Assembly: GCA_024734495.1 (NCBI GenBank)
Contig: JALMQS010000267.1
Location: 682,001 to 746,000 of the forward strand
Source: Forficula auricularia
Taxonomy: Eukaryota > Arthropoda > Insecta > Dermaptera > Forficulidae
Reading direction: 5' to 3'
DNA length: 64,000 bases
The notes under the pieces: generated by a model
What the model saw: only the letters and a program-made list of their open reading frames with translations
Told to the model about the DNA's origin: nothing
Database searches by the model: none
In this document: positions 34,491-47,800 of the stretch, piece after piece
How the letters are laid out: every line of letters starts with the position of its first letter
Position numbering within the stretch: position 1 is the stretch's first letter
Made by a program: the position numbers and the translations under genes

Positions 34491-34739
34491 CTTAGGCCAC
34501 TTTCAAAATAAACGGCTCGATTCTTAATCAAATTGTCTTAATAGTAAAATCATTTTTTTTTTTGTTGTTATTTGAACTCTTAGAAGAATTTATTGAAAAT
34601 CAGGAGAGGATAATTAAAAGAAGGCGTCCTTTCCATCCCCGGCGATGGTTTTAGTCAAGTGAGCCGAAAACAGTGACTGGAGTAATTCAAAAATAACACA
34701 TCAAAATAAAAACCAGAAACTCCATTTTAAATTAAAAGA

Positions 34740-35470
34740 ACATCTAACCATAAAGAGCATGTTGGGATTATTCGGCCAATAGGCAGGTTCAATGAAAACA
34801 TCACCCCCCCCCCCCCGGATCCCCCACCTCCTGCACCTCCAACATTCAGCCCACCACGCACCCGGTTTTTTGCACTTCTAGCTTTCTAATGGTCTACATA
34901 TTATGTGTATATTTGTTTACTAGTACACCAATTTGCCCACATTCGTTCATATTGATAAACATTATAAAAAAATAAATAAGAAAATAATAATAAAAAATAA
35001 TCGTATAGTATCTGAAATAAAAACATAAAATTAAATAAGATTTGTTTCCAAGTTATGTATAAAAAAAGCCACTTCAACCACTTTATTTATAAACACACCT
35101 GTAATGTTATGATTTAGACACCTGTTAAAAAATTCCTAATTTTAATATAATATATTAACCTATTAGTGGGTTGTAAAATTAAAAAATCAATTAAAAATAA
35201 AAGATAATTGAAAAAAATGTAAACAAACTTTTTTATTGAGATTTTCATCTATCAATAATTACTTTAATTAAGAAAAGATCAATTAAGATTAAATTTGTCG
35301 AAGTCCAGACCTAACCAGATCGCTTTCTCTTGTTAATAGAATTTGTTTCATCAAAATCGGTAGAGCCGTTTTCAAAATAGATCTAAGATACAAATATATA
35401 AATATATATATATATAATATATAAATAAATATACAAACAATTTTTGCTCGTTTAATAAGAGTAGATAGAT
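34740..35470. repeat. Helitron-like or related dispersed repeat
   Basis: A C-run-rich start (34803-34860) followed by AT-rich sequence, ending on plus with TTTTTGCTCGTTTAATAAGA, the inverse of the terminal signature seen at 27541-28235 and 45055-45805. Confidence 0.35.
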
Positions 35471-35735
35471 AATTCTAATTTAATAAAAAACAAAAATCTA
35501 AATATCATAATTGTTTTCTTGATATTTCGGTAAATAAAATAATGACACTTGGTAAGTATAGGTATTAAATAGAAAAAATACATCATAGAATTTAGATAAT
35601 ATACTTAAGTGATATTGAATATGTTCAGGCTTTGAAAAGGTAAAATAATAAATTTTGTATTATATATTTTGATTATATAAAAAAGTTAAATATATTCAAT
35701 TAAATAAATACATATATTATTTAATTTTTTAATTA

Positions 35736-35741
35736 TTTATT
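35736..35741 (-). promoter_or_regulatory. Polyadenylation signal for DDX19
   Basis: AATAAA on the minus strand about 137 nt after the DDX19 stop codon. The surroundings are AT-rich, so chance occurrence is possible, but spacing and orientation fit. Confidence 0.45.
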
Positions 35742-35877
35742 AAAAATATGTTTTTTTTGTAAGTTATGTTTTAACAAAAAGTAACATTTTTCATAAGAAA
35801 AAAAGAAGAAATGCGATATAAAAAAAATCAATAGATTAAGTTAATTAAAGTATATTAAAAATATTCGAAAATATAAT

Positions 35878-38800
35878 TTAATTCCCGAGTTTTTCGATTT
35901 CATCTACATCTTCGGCATTTAAGAGATTAATTTTTTTACCTGAAAAATAAATAAAATAATAATTAATATTTTACATATAATATAATAATATATATATAAG
36001 TATTAATTATATTCAATAAATTTAATAAAGTTTTTCATTATAGGAAAATAAAAATCTGACAAACATGCCTCTTTGCCAGTCATATCATTTATATGTTTAA
36101 TATACACTTGGGAGCAAAAAAATCCACACGCCTCTAAATTTTCAACTTCATAAGGAATAACTCCAAAAAAACACTTTTATTTCGAAAAATGAAATTGTAG
36201 GGAAAAGAATGAACTCTTGGGTTGAAAAAATAAGCTGACGTGTTCTGATATGGCCATCCACTTGACTTTACCATACAACCTGGCCCCTAAAATTATTTAT
36301 AATCATGTAGGGGGGGAGGGGTTAGTTTTTGCATTTTTATTTTTCTGGTGTCCCACTGATTATGTACACAAAATTTGGATGAGTTTGGTAAATGGCCAAG
36401 ATTTTCATTTTTTACCCCCCCCCCCCTTTGGGCGGTTAGTTTTTGCATTTTTAGACTTCTGGGGGTCCACTGATTATGTACACAAAATTTGGTTGAGTTT
36501 GGTAAATGGCCAAGATTTTCATTTTTTATCCCCCCCCCCACCACCATTTTGGGCGGTTAGTTTTTGCATTTTTAGACTTCTGGGGGTCCACTGATTATGT
36601 ATACAAAATTTGGTTGAGTTTGCTCAAACCGCCTAGATTTTTAATTTCTAACCCCCCTCCATCCCCGGTCGTTATACACCAAAATCTAATCAGCTCTTAA
36701 TCTCAATGGACCAAATCTACTTGTGAAATCTGGTTTCGATAATCAAACTAGTTTTTGAGCTAGCTCGTCCACAAAAATCTGGTAACCCACAGACTAACAG
36801 ACATTTTGACAAAACAATTATTATCTGGATAAAATATAATTTTTTCGATGTTCACTTATTAGGGCTTTTTTGTAGAGCGAAATGCCATGGTTTCGCACAA
36901 TTTTTTTAATCAAAATAGTTTCAACCGTTTTTGAGATATTTCGAAAAAAGGAAGGAAAAAAACTACTGCGGACCCGTAGGCTGCAGTCTATTCAGCCTAT
37001 GCTTAGATCCGGCCCTGCCCAAAGGTGTTCGATGGGATTAAAGTCCGGATTTCATGCTGGCCACTCCATGACCGGAATACTGAGGTCACGCAGGTACGTG
37101 AGAACCGTTGTCGCGACGTGAGGCCGGGCATTGTCATGTATCAACATGAAAATCTCACCAACAAAGTCAGTGTAAGGCATCCGGAATCTCTTCGATGTAA
37201 CGAGTTGCAGTTAAGTTGTCCAGTTTTGGCCCAGAATCGAAAACAATATCAGTCTTTCCGTCATGGGAAATGCCGCCCCAGACAGTCCGCGATGCACCAC
37301 CAAATTATACCCTTTCTTCAATGTAGACTTGTCCGAAACGTTCTCCGTCTCTTTGATAAACTCTTCTGCGCCCGTCATTGTCATGAAGATTAATGAAGAT
37401 GATGTAAAATTCGACGGAGAAGAGAACAGTCCTCCATTGATCCAAGGACCGATTATGACGTTTCCTTACGAAACGAAGTCGTGTTTGTCGGTGAACTGGG
37501 GCAAATTTCGGCCCACGTAATTATGATTAAACCGGTGAACTACAACGAAAGGATGTGTATATTTGGAAATTGGATTATTTTTGATCATCTTCTTTGGATA
37601 CGTATTTAATTATATTACGCATGGAACGAGGAGATTGTAAATCTAATTTTGAGTCAAGGAATAATTCAACTAAATGACCTTAAGTCATTAATTAAAATTT
37701 TACCTGCAAACTGTAAAAATGCGTGGAGATGTTGTGTTTGCAAATTTTCCTTAGATGTTTCAATTGAAACAACGTAGGATATAATATAAGTGAAAAATTG
37801 AATAAAATCTGTGCGAAACCCTTTGTCTTTATTTATGTAATCGTCAGTACAGGTTTTTTTTTTGTTATTCCTTATGAATATGAAAATTTAGAGATGCCTT
37901 GATTTTTTTGCTCCCAAGTGTAAATTTCATTTTTATTATACAACAAATAAATATCTTATCTTATTGTAAACATGCATATAAAAAATGAGTATTTTTGCTT
38001 ATTCTTTGCAAAATATCTAAAAACACGCTTTAAAAAGATTTTTTAAGCGACTTTTAATAGAAAAAGTTTTAATAGAAAAATATGAAGAAATTAAAAGATT
38101 TAGTTTGCCGAGATTAGCGGAGTTGTTGATTCATAAAAATAAATCACTGTCCTCTGATTGATACAAATAAACATATACCTATATATTAGGGTGCTCCTTA
38201 TTTTGGACATTTTCGAATATTTACGCTGACAGGGGCTCATATGGTTAGAAATAAATAAAAAAAAAATATCCCCCAAGTTTCAAGATTCTATCTCAATTTT
38301 AACCTAGTGCTACACAGCGATTAAGTTTCCCATCTAAATAACATGGGGTTTTTGCCATTGAAAGATCAATTTTTTATTCCGGCCAAAGTAATGGATCAAA
38401 AAATTTGAAACACTGTAGACTTTACCCTTATAATAGTAGATATCCTTCAGAATTTTTACAGATTTTTAGCTATTATAATTTTGGAGTCTATAACTTACTA
38501 ATACTAAGATATAGCAGTATTTATCTAGATGTAACTCCAAAATTGTAATAGCTAAAAATCTGTAAAAATTCTGAAGGATAGCTACAGAGTTTCAAATTTT
38601 TTAAACCATTACTTTGCCCGGAATAAAAAATTGATCGTTCAATGCCAAAACTCCATGTTATTTAGATGGGAAACTTAATCGCTGTGTAGCACTAGGTTAA
38701 AATTGAGATAGAGACTTGAAACTTGGGGGATATTTTTTTATTTATTTCTAACCATATGGGATCCTGTCAGCGTAAATATTCAAAATAAGGAGCACCCTTC

Positions 38801-41800
38801 TATGTATATATAATGAATATAATTTATAATTATAAATATATCTTGAAAAAATTGGAGAAAGAAGAACTTCTTATGTAAGAGTCTGAAGAAGAGAAGAGTT
38901 CAGATGATGGGGCACACTCTGAGACAAGGAAGATTGCTTAGGGATATCTTGGAGGGGGAGGTCTAGATTAGAATATTTCGACCAAATAATTGGGGATATG
39001 GGATGTGAGTCATTTAGAAAGGTCAAAGAACTGGCATGGGACAAAGCCGAGTGGAGACGGGTGTTTGTGTCAAACCAGTCTTAGGACTGTGTACTCAATG
39101 ATGAAAATGATATATGTATTCATTTTAATTATATAGGTAAGTTTGTTTGCATCAAACAGAGGACAACCTTATTGATTTTTTCTTATAAATATGATGAAGT
39201 AGGCAATTCTAATTAATCCATAGTAGAAATAGGAAGAATAACAAAGGCATTAAAAATTAGGTCAGAAGGGTTCGTGCGATTTAAATTCCGAAAAAAAAAA
39301 CAAGTTAATGTACTCGTCTCCAGATATTTAAATAAGTTATATTTACCAAAATGACTTTCTATATCTTTTAAAATTAAAAATTCTTGTTCTCCAATAACAA
39401 GATTGATTGCAATTCCATTTTTTCCAAATCTTCCTGTTCGTCCAATTCGGTGTAAATAAGTTTCACAATCAGCACGTCCATTCATATCAACAGGTAAATC
39501 AAAGTTCACCACTAATGTAACTTGTTCAATATCAATACCTGAAAATAATTTTGATTATTTAACATATTTATGGGTATATTCATAATTTATTAATACAGGG
39601 TGGGGCATAAAGATCTACCATATTTTGAAGAGGTATAAAAAAATGAAAAAAATTAACAAGAAAAAAACTGAATATATTTTTGAAAAGAAATTAAAACAAT
39701 TTTTTTTAAATGTGTTTTAAACATTATATCAGACAAAAAAGGAGGGGGGGCAAAAATGAAAATTCTAGCCCTTTCGACCAAACTCAACCAAATTTTGTAT
39801 ACATATTCTGTGGACCCCCAGAAGGCTAGAAATGAAAAAACTAACCACCCAAAATGGGGAGAGGGTCAAAAATAAAAATTATAGCCCTTTCGACCAAACT
39901 ATATATACGAAATTTGGTTGAGTTTGGTCGAAAGGGCTAGAATTTTTTCATTTTTGACTCCCCCCAATTTTGGGTGGTTAGTTTTTGCATTTCTAGTCTT
40001 TTTGGGGACACATAGAATATGCATACAAAATTTGGTTTTTGGTCGAAAGGGGTAGAATTTTCATTTTTTTACTCTCCCCGATTTAGGGTGATTAGTTTTT
40101 GCATTTCTAGCCTTTTGGCGACACTCAGAATATGCATACAAAATTTGGTTGAGTTTGGTCGAAAGGGATAGAATTTTCATTTTTTACTCTCCTCCCATTT
40201 TGGGTGATTAGTTTTTGCATTTCTAGCCTTTTGGGGACACTCAGAATATGCATACAAAATTTGGTTGAGTTTGGTCGAAAGGGATAGAATTTTCATTTTT
40301 TACTCTCCCCCCATTTTGGGTGGTAGTTTTTGCATTTCTAGCCTTCTGGGGCCCACAAAATATGTAGGTATATAAAATTTGGTTGAGATTGGTCGAAAGG
40401 GATAGAATTTTCATTTTTGCCCCCCCCCCCCCCCCCTTTCTGATATAATGTTTCTTTTTTTAAGTGCCATATCAGGTCTCCCTGACGTTTTGGCTCCTCT
40501 CCACATATGCCTGTGCTTAGAGTGTTTAGCTATTTTTAAACAGATATACGAGACCTACTTTTTAACGCCGGTTCCGAACGGCTAGTTTGGAGAGGTTACT
40601 AGACAATTATACTCTTGGTAGGTTGCCATTGCTTTCCAAGAGGAGGCGACTGCAAATATCTGACCTGCCGAGACTCAGTCTCGAACCAGCGTACTTCGAG
40701 TCAGCGACCCGACAATCTAGCCACTGACCCACAGAAGCCTCTATATAATGTTCAAAACACATTAAAAAAAAAATATATATTTTATGTTCGTTTTAAAAAT
40801 ATATTCAGTTTTTTTCTAGTTAAATTTTTTCATTTTTTATACCTCTTCAAAATGTGGTAGATCTTTATGCCCCACCCTGTATTATTATATCAATATAAAA
40901 AAAATATAATATTTACCTCTGGACAAGAGATTAGTTGTAATTAAAACTTTTTGCAATCCTTCACGAAATCGATCAAGGATCGCAAGTCTTTGTTCAATAT
41001 TGAGGTCACCGGAAAGCAAAGCAACTGCATGGCCATCTTTGCTCATTTCTTTTGAAAGCCAATCAGCCATTTTTCTAGTCTATATGTAAATATAATAAAA
41101 AGAGATTATTTTTTAAATAAAATAGAATAATTTTTTTTAAATCTTGTTATTACTTGACAAAAAATCATAGCTTGTCCTATTGTGATAGCTCCATAGATAT
41201 TAGCAATTGCAGAATATTTTTCATCAGCATTTTTGCACATTACATAATATTGTTTAATATTATCTAAAGATTCTTCTTCTCGTCTTAATCGTATTAAAAC
41301 TGGATTCGGAACTATTGCCTCCGCAAATTCCATTACATCCTGTTCATAAGTAGCCGAGAAGAACAGCATTTGACAATTATCAGGTAAATACCTGTTTAAA
41401 CAAAATCATATAAATTAATAGTAAAATAGTATTTGGAATTATTGAGGTCGAAAATGCTTGTGTTTCCTTAAAATATGAGTCGACAACTGCAGTCCGCCAT
41501 ATTCTTTGATGCATTGAGTAATAATCTGATTACACTACTCAACAAAAAATTCTCCCCGTAAAGCTAACAATGGATTCCAGTAGAGTTTTATACGCTGGTT
41601 ATCATGCAATTTTCCGATTTTTTACAACACGTCAGAGTTTTGAGATATTATCGTCAAAATGACGAAAAATGCAATTTTGACCTATTTTCGAGTCCCATTA
41701 GATATTAAACAGCAATATTTGAAATTAAAATATTTTGTTGACGTAATAGAAAACAGATTCCTCTTTGATTTTCAAATTACCACTTGTTTTTAGCTCAATT

Positions 41801-44800
41801 AGAACTCGAGTTATAACTAAAAAACTAAAACTAGGTGATTATAAAGGATAATAAACATAGATAAAAACTTAACATATAGGGAAAGCGGTGTTGGTTTATA
41901 GTAAAACCTATTAAACACAGGAGTTTTTAAAGGGTTATAGTGGTGTTTCACAAGTAGTTTCACAAGTAAAAATAAAAATAAAAATTAATTTTTATTTTTA
42001 TTTTTACTTTTACTTGTGAAACATCACTATAACCCTTTAAGGGAGAACATAAAGAGCCAGACGAACAAGGCAAAGAGGATAATTAATATTGTATGGGGAT
42101 TGATGAAAAGGGAGAAAATTGAAGATGTGAAAAGAAAACTAGATCTATTCGAAACACTTATAAAATCAGTGGTGATGTATGGGGTAGAAATTTGGGGATG
42201 GGAGGAAAGACTTGAAATCGAAAAAATACAAGGCGCATTCATAAAAATGATAATGGGAGTCTCAAGAAATACACCAGATTATTTATGGAGAAGAGAGATG
42301 GGGAGAGTAAAGATGGCAAGAGCGGTACTAAAAGAAATGTTCAGATTCATACTAAGAATTGAGAGAATGGAACCGGAAAATTTGTTGGAACGAGATAAAG
42401 ATGGGGGGGGGGGGGGGGGGGGGGGTTAAAAATAATAAAGAAACGGATTGGGGAGGGGAATGAGAAAAAAGATTGGAGAAATTGGGAACAGATTGGAGAG
42501 GAATGATGATAAACGAAGAAGGGGAAATGACCCAAGAAATGAAAATGTTTATTATTATAGATATGGAACAAACGATACAGGAGGATTGGGCGAGGGTGAG
42601 AGCTCGAAATATTGTCCATATTTTAAAATAATGGAAACCTACTGGACAGACTAAGACAAGGACGAGAAGAAATACGCTGATGTGTTCTGATGTGGCCATC
42701 CACTTGACTTTACCATTCAACCTGGCCCCTCACTTATATTTAATATTTAATAAAATATTATATTATATTCATGTAGAGGGCGGGGGGTTAGTTTTTGCAT
42801 TTTTAGACTCCTGGGGGGCCCACTGATTATGTATACAAAATTTGGTTGAGTTTGGTACAAGAGCCTAGATTTTCATTTTTTGACCATACATCCCCCCCCC
42901 CCCCATTTTGGGCGGTTAGTTTTTGCATTTTTAGACTTCTGGGGGTCCACTGATTATGTATACAAAATTTTCTTGAGTTTGCTCAAATGGCCTAGATTTT
43001 TAATTTTTAACCCCCCTCCACCCCCCTTAATTTTGGGTCGATATGGACCAAAATCTAATCAGCTCTTAATCTCAATGGACCAAAACTACGTGTGAAATTT
43101 GGTTTCAATAATCAAACTAGTTTATGAGGTAGCTCGTCCACAAAAATTTGGTAACGCACAGACTAACGGACACCCAACCGGAAAACCAGACAACCAGACA
43201 TTTTGACAAAACAATTATTATCTCGAAAAATATAATTTTTTCGTTCACTTGTTAGAGCTTTTTTGTAGAGCGAAATGCCATGGTTTCGCTCAATTTTTTT
43301 AAATCAAAATAGTTTCACCCGTTTTTGAGATATTTCGAAAAAAAGAAGGAAAAAACCACTTTTTTCATGCACGATTACATTACTTGACCATACCCTGTAT
43401 GGTAAAGTAAATAGAACTATGGTCAAGAGCTAGATGTAGGAACATATGGAGGGGACAGGAGGGAAGAGGGGGGGACATCCATGCAGGGGGTGTAAAATAG
43501 AGAAGAAGGGGGAACATATAGAGAACTGTGAGGAATTTGGGAGGGTTTTGGGGATGAATGTGCAAGATTGGTGGATGGGTTTAAGGGGACAAATAGACGA
43601 CAGACTACTGGAGAAGATCAAGAAGATAGACGAGGGTCCACAGGAAGATTGAAGAAACGGGAGCAAGTCATCAAGAAACCAAAAACCCATAAGGGTTACG
43701 GTTATGAACAAATTTTTTATTCATATGTATAATATGACTGTGTAGTTAATGTAATTTATTTTGTATTTTTTGTATTAATGAATAAATAAATTTCTAAATA
43801 AAAAAAAAATATATATAATCCTTTAAAAACTCCTGTGATAGATAAAAACATAAGGTCTTGGTTTTTTAGTTATAACTCGAGTTCTAATTAAACTAAAAAC
43901 AAGTGGTAATTTATAAATCAAAGAGGAAGCTGTTTTCTATTACGTCAACAAAATATTTTGATTTCACATATTGCTGTTTAATATTTAATGGGACTCGAAA
44001 ATAGGCCAAAATGGCCTTTTTCGTCATTTTGATGGATAATATCTCAAAACACTGACGTGTTGTAAAAAAATCGGGAAACTGCATGATAATCAGAGTATAA
44101 AACTCTACTGGAATCCATTGTTACATTTACGGAGAGAAATTTTTGTTTAATTTTTGTCGAGCAGTGTATAGGTATATAATTAAATCAATATTTCATAATT
44201 AAAACACTAAATACATTAAAAGACATTGGAAAACAGACGATCATTATGTTGTATTTTATCTAGGGTCAGATTAAGCCATGTTACGAATATTGGTATACGC
44301 GTCTTAAAATTTTACGTTTATAATTTGGTTCTTATCATAAAAAAAGGTTGCTGGCCCTACCCTAGAGCAGAATTCTTACAATTTTTCAATAGCTTTAATC
44401 AAGGTTAGCTTCTGTCTGTACTGCTAAAAACTCCTCATGCCCTTGAGCAGTCGCGCAATCACGAATCGATTTTAGGCATCCCAAATAAGAGTTATATAAG
44501 TTTGCGACAGTTTCTGGCTGGTGCTAAATTTTTGAGGGCCTAAAAACGACGAAAATTTTGGACTTTTTTTAGATTTAACCATTATTATTATTACCATGCG
44601 TCCTACAAAAAATTTCACTCTTACCAAAATGAAAGAGCATAAAATTTCGTGTCGAATAACGTAATTAAAAGTTAAAAACGGTTCAGCCGTTTAGCCATAA
44701 TCGATCGTCAAAGATAGGCAATTTTTTAAAACTTTGCGGAAAAGTAAATTATGCTTATCAGGTGGTCACAAGAAACCACTGTTCAAATTTTGGTATTGAG

Positions 44801-47800
44801 CCCCATAATATTATAGTTTCCGAATTGGCTAAAAAATGAGATTGGCAAAGTTTCATCTTAATTGGACAACGGTATCCCGCTATGAGATCGGATCTTGTCC
44901 TGTCTTGAAAAATTCTGGATATCTTCAAATTTAAAAGTTTTAACAAAAAAATGGCTCAAGTAAAACTTCAAACCAATAGAATTTCCTAGAAAATGAGACA
45001 AGAATCAAGTAGGATGAGTGGTTTTCATTTTATGAATGAAAAACTGCAATAGTACCTGGCCACCGAGCGATGCTCGGTAACTTTTTGCTTCAAGTTAAAA
45101 GCTATATATATAGTACACGCTCCCTGGACCTCCTCCCGAACCCCACACTCACACCACGGCCGCCACCCCCCTGGACCCCCCGTATAATTATTTTTTTTAA
45201 TTAAATAACAATTTGTCGAGTTTTATAATTAATTAAATTGTCAAATTCTAATATTTAATATTTGTGGGATTTAAAACTCGATTTTTAATCAATTAAACTA
45301 AATATTTTACATGAATTTATGCATACATTGTTTTTGAGCTTCGATTACGGAGATTACTTCTCCACCATCGACTGTCCTTGATCATCTTTTAGTCCTTGTT
45401 TTTAATAAGAGGAAAAAACTAATTAAAGAAAAAAAGCCTCTTTTCCGATAATTATTCCAATTCCATCATTTAATTCCATCTCCATCGATTTTTAATCAAT
45501 TAAATTGCCCAACTTTTATAATAATAATTGTATTGATTTTATTGTGGGATTTAAAATTAAAAAAACCAATTAATTATTAAAAGAAAATTGAATAAAAATG
45601 TAAATATACATTTTTATCGAGACAACCATCTGTGAATAATTTCAATTAACAAAAAACCCATCAAAAACAACTTTGCCGAAGATGAGACCGTGACAGATGG
45701 AATCGCCAACACAACCCCATCACCCGTGAATTTCATCCAAATCGTTGGAGCCGTTTTCGAGAAACCGATTGGATATATATACAAGAATGTTTCGTTTAAT
45801 GTAATAAGATAAGTGTGTGTGCGAATTAAACCCCTCCCCAAGACAAAATCTTGGTTTCGCCACAGCCCTTTACTACCAAGCCACTTAGTTTCAAAATAGG
45901 GGTCGCATCTCCCAGTAATCTCTTTATGGCTCTTTAATGAATTTAATACTGGAATACAATTGGAACGGCAGTAAATATGCCAACGACACATAGTATCTTG
46001 GATGGGTGCAATAAAGTGTATAAGATTTTATTAAAAATAATTCTACAGCTATTATCTTAAAATTATTGTTACCTTCTAATTCTAAAGCTTTGATCTTGAT
46101 GTCCTTGAGTAGCAATCATCACATCAGCTTCGTCAAGAACAAAAACCGTTATTTTTGAGAGATCAAAAAAGTGAAATTTGATAGTCCAATCGACTACTTT
46201 GCCAGGTGTTCCAATTATTATATGATCAGTCAATTTTGTGCCCCTGGGAACTAAAAAGGAAATAAAAATAATTAGATACACTATCTATAGTATCTTTTAT
46301 CTGTTATAATTTAAAAATGTTATTATTACCTTCTTCTCCACGAACAGCATAACGAATCCTCACATCCTTCATAAATTGTGCCATTTTCATAACAACTTCG
46401 CCAGTTTGAATGGCAAGTTCATATGTTGGTGATAAACATAATATATGAGGATAATCTAGGGCAGTGTTCACGCGTGACAGCATTGCAAGAACAAATGCTG
46501 CAGTTTTGCCAGTTCCAGATTGAGATTGAGCAATCATATTTTGGGGACTATTTAACAAGAAAAGTATTTTAATTAATAATACATATATTAAAATTTAAAA
46601 CTAAAGATTTGAGCATCTTTTTTTTGAAAATAGTTGAAATGTTTTTCAAAAAATCAGCTCGGGTTCAGATTAACCAAGATGTATTTTAAAGAGAAAGAAT
46701 TCAATCTTTAGGACAAATTCTAAGATTTTAGTAGAAATATTATTAAATTGCGATATCAGAGGGGATTCATCCCCTCAGGAGTCGAACCTGAGAACTAACA
46801 TGCTTTCCGGGCAGTCAGCTCACACCCTCGAGACAAAAACCTCTCTCTGAATAGCAATATATTTTATAAGCTCAGAAATAATTTTTTACTCCATTCTTCT
46901 TTTATAACGAAAATTAAAAAATTTAGCTTAAAATGAAAAAAGAGAGGTTTTTTGTCTCGAGTGTGTGAGCTGACTGCCAGAAAGCATGCCAATTTTCAGG
47001 TTCGACTCCTGGGAGGATGAATGCTCTGATATCGCTATTTAATAATATTTCTACGAAAATCTTAGAATTTGCCCTAAAGATTGAATTCTTTCTCTTTCTT
47101 TTTTGTTTAATCAACCTTTATTTTACACTAATTTGAAATTAAAAATAAATAAATAAATAAATAAATAAAAAGAGAAATGTATATCATTTCCATCCATAAT
47201 AAATATTAATTAAAACAGGAATAGCAGGGAATTGGACAATAAATAAAAAACAGACTTTTTATTAAATGGGCCAGACGTATCGTCGATTTAAAATAAATGA
47301 TAATTTGACTTCCTCAGTGGCCCATCCCATCACTCTTTGTCAAAAGACAATTTCACTATGCGACGAAGCATCTTTAATCTTTTTCATTATATCGCTCGTG
47401 GGCTGCAATAGTGGCACAACTCAAAAAATGTAATTTTTGAACTAAATACATATCAGAATGTGAAAAACTACGTTCTTACAAGCAGCAATACTGGCATATC
47501 TCTTAGTTTAATATTTGACTGCTAGATTACAGAAGTGTCTCAAGTGAATTTTCTATTTCCTTATTACTAGGTGTGTCTTTTTTCGGCCTGAGGAAAACAC
47601 AAATTTTTTCAGAACTGGCAAAAGTGGTTTATTCAAAGTATGCACCATCGGATTCTACACATTTTGACCAACGATCCGGCAAATTGTGTATCCGCTCCCA
47701 GTAGAATTTCTCCCTTTCGAGGCGAGCCAAGATTCGAGCCATTTGCCACTTCTTCGTAATTAGCGAAGTGCTGGTCAGTCAATCCGTGTGCCATTGACCT

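Larger units (their letters stand above)
32280..34523. repeat. Split foldback with hammerhead-like motif
   Basis: GAGCCGTTTATTTTGAAAGT at 32283 recurs inverted at about 34500. An inner palindrome repeats GAAAAGAAGATATCGCTATG at 32500 and inverted near 32740. A Tc1-like element and a retrotransposon have entered between the arms. A hammerhead-like core CTGATGA (32577-32583) with flanking ACTC/GAGT pairing and CGAAA is present on plus. Confidence 0.55.

Noticed and set aside
37025..37520. Overlapping plus-strand open frames
   Set aside because: They are the antisense of the Tc1/mariner transposase fragment on minus.
45614..45991. 125-codon open frame on minus in DDX19 intron 5
   Set aside because: No recognised domain; lies in repeat sequence and would be skipped by the well-supported exon 5 to exon 6 junction.
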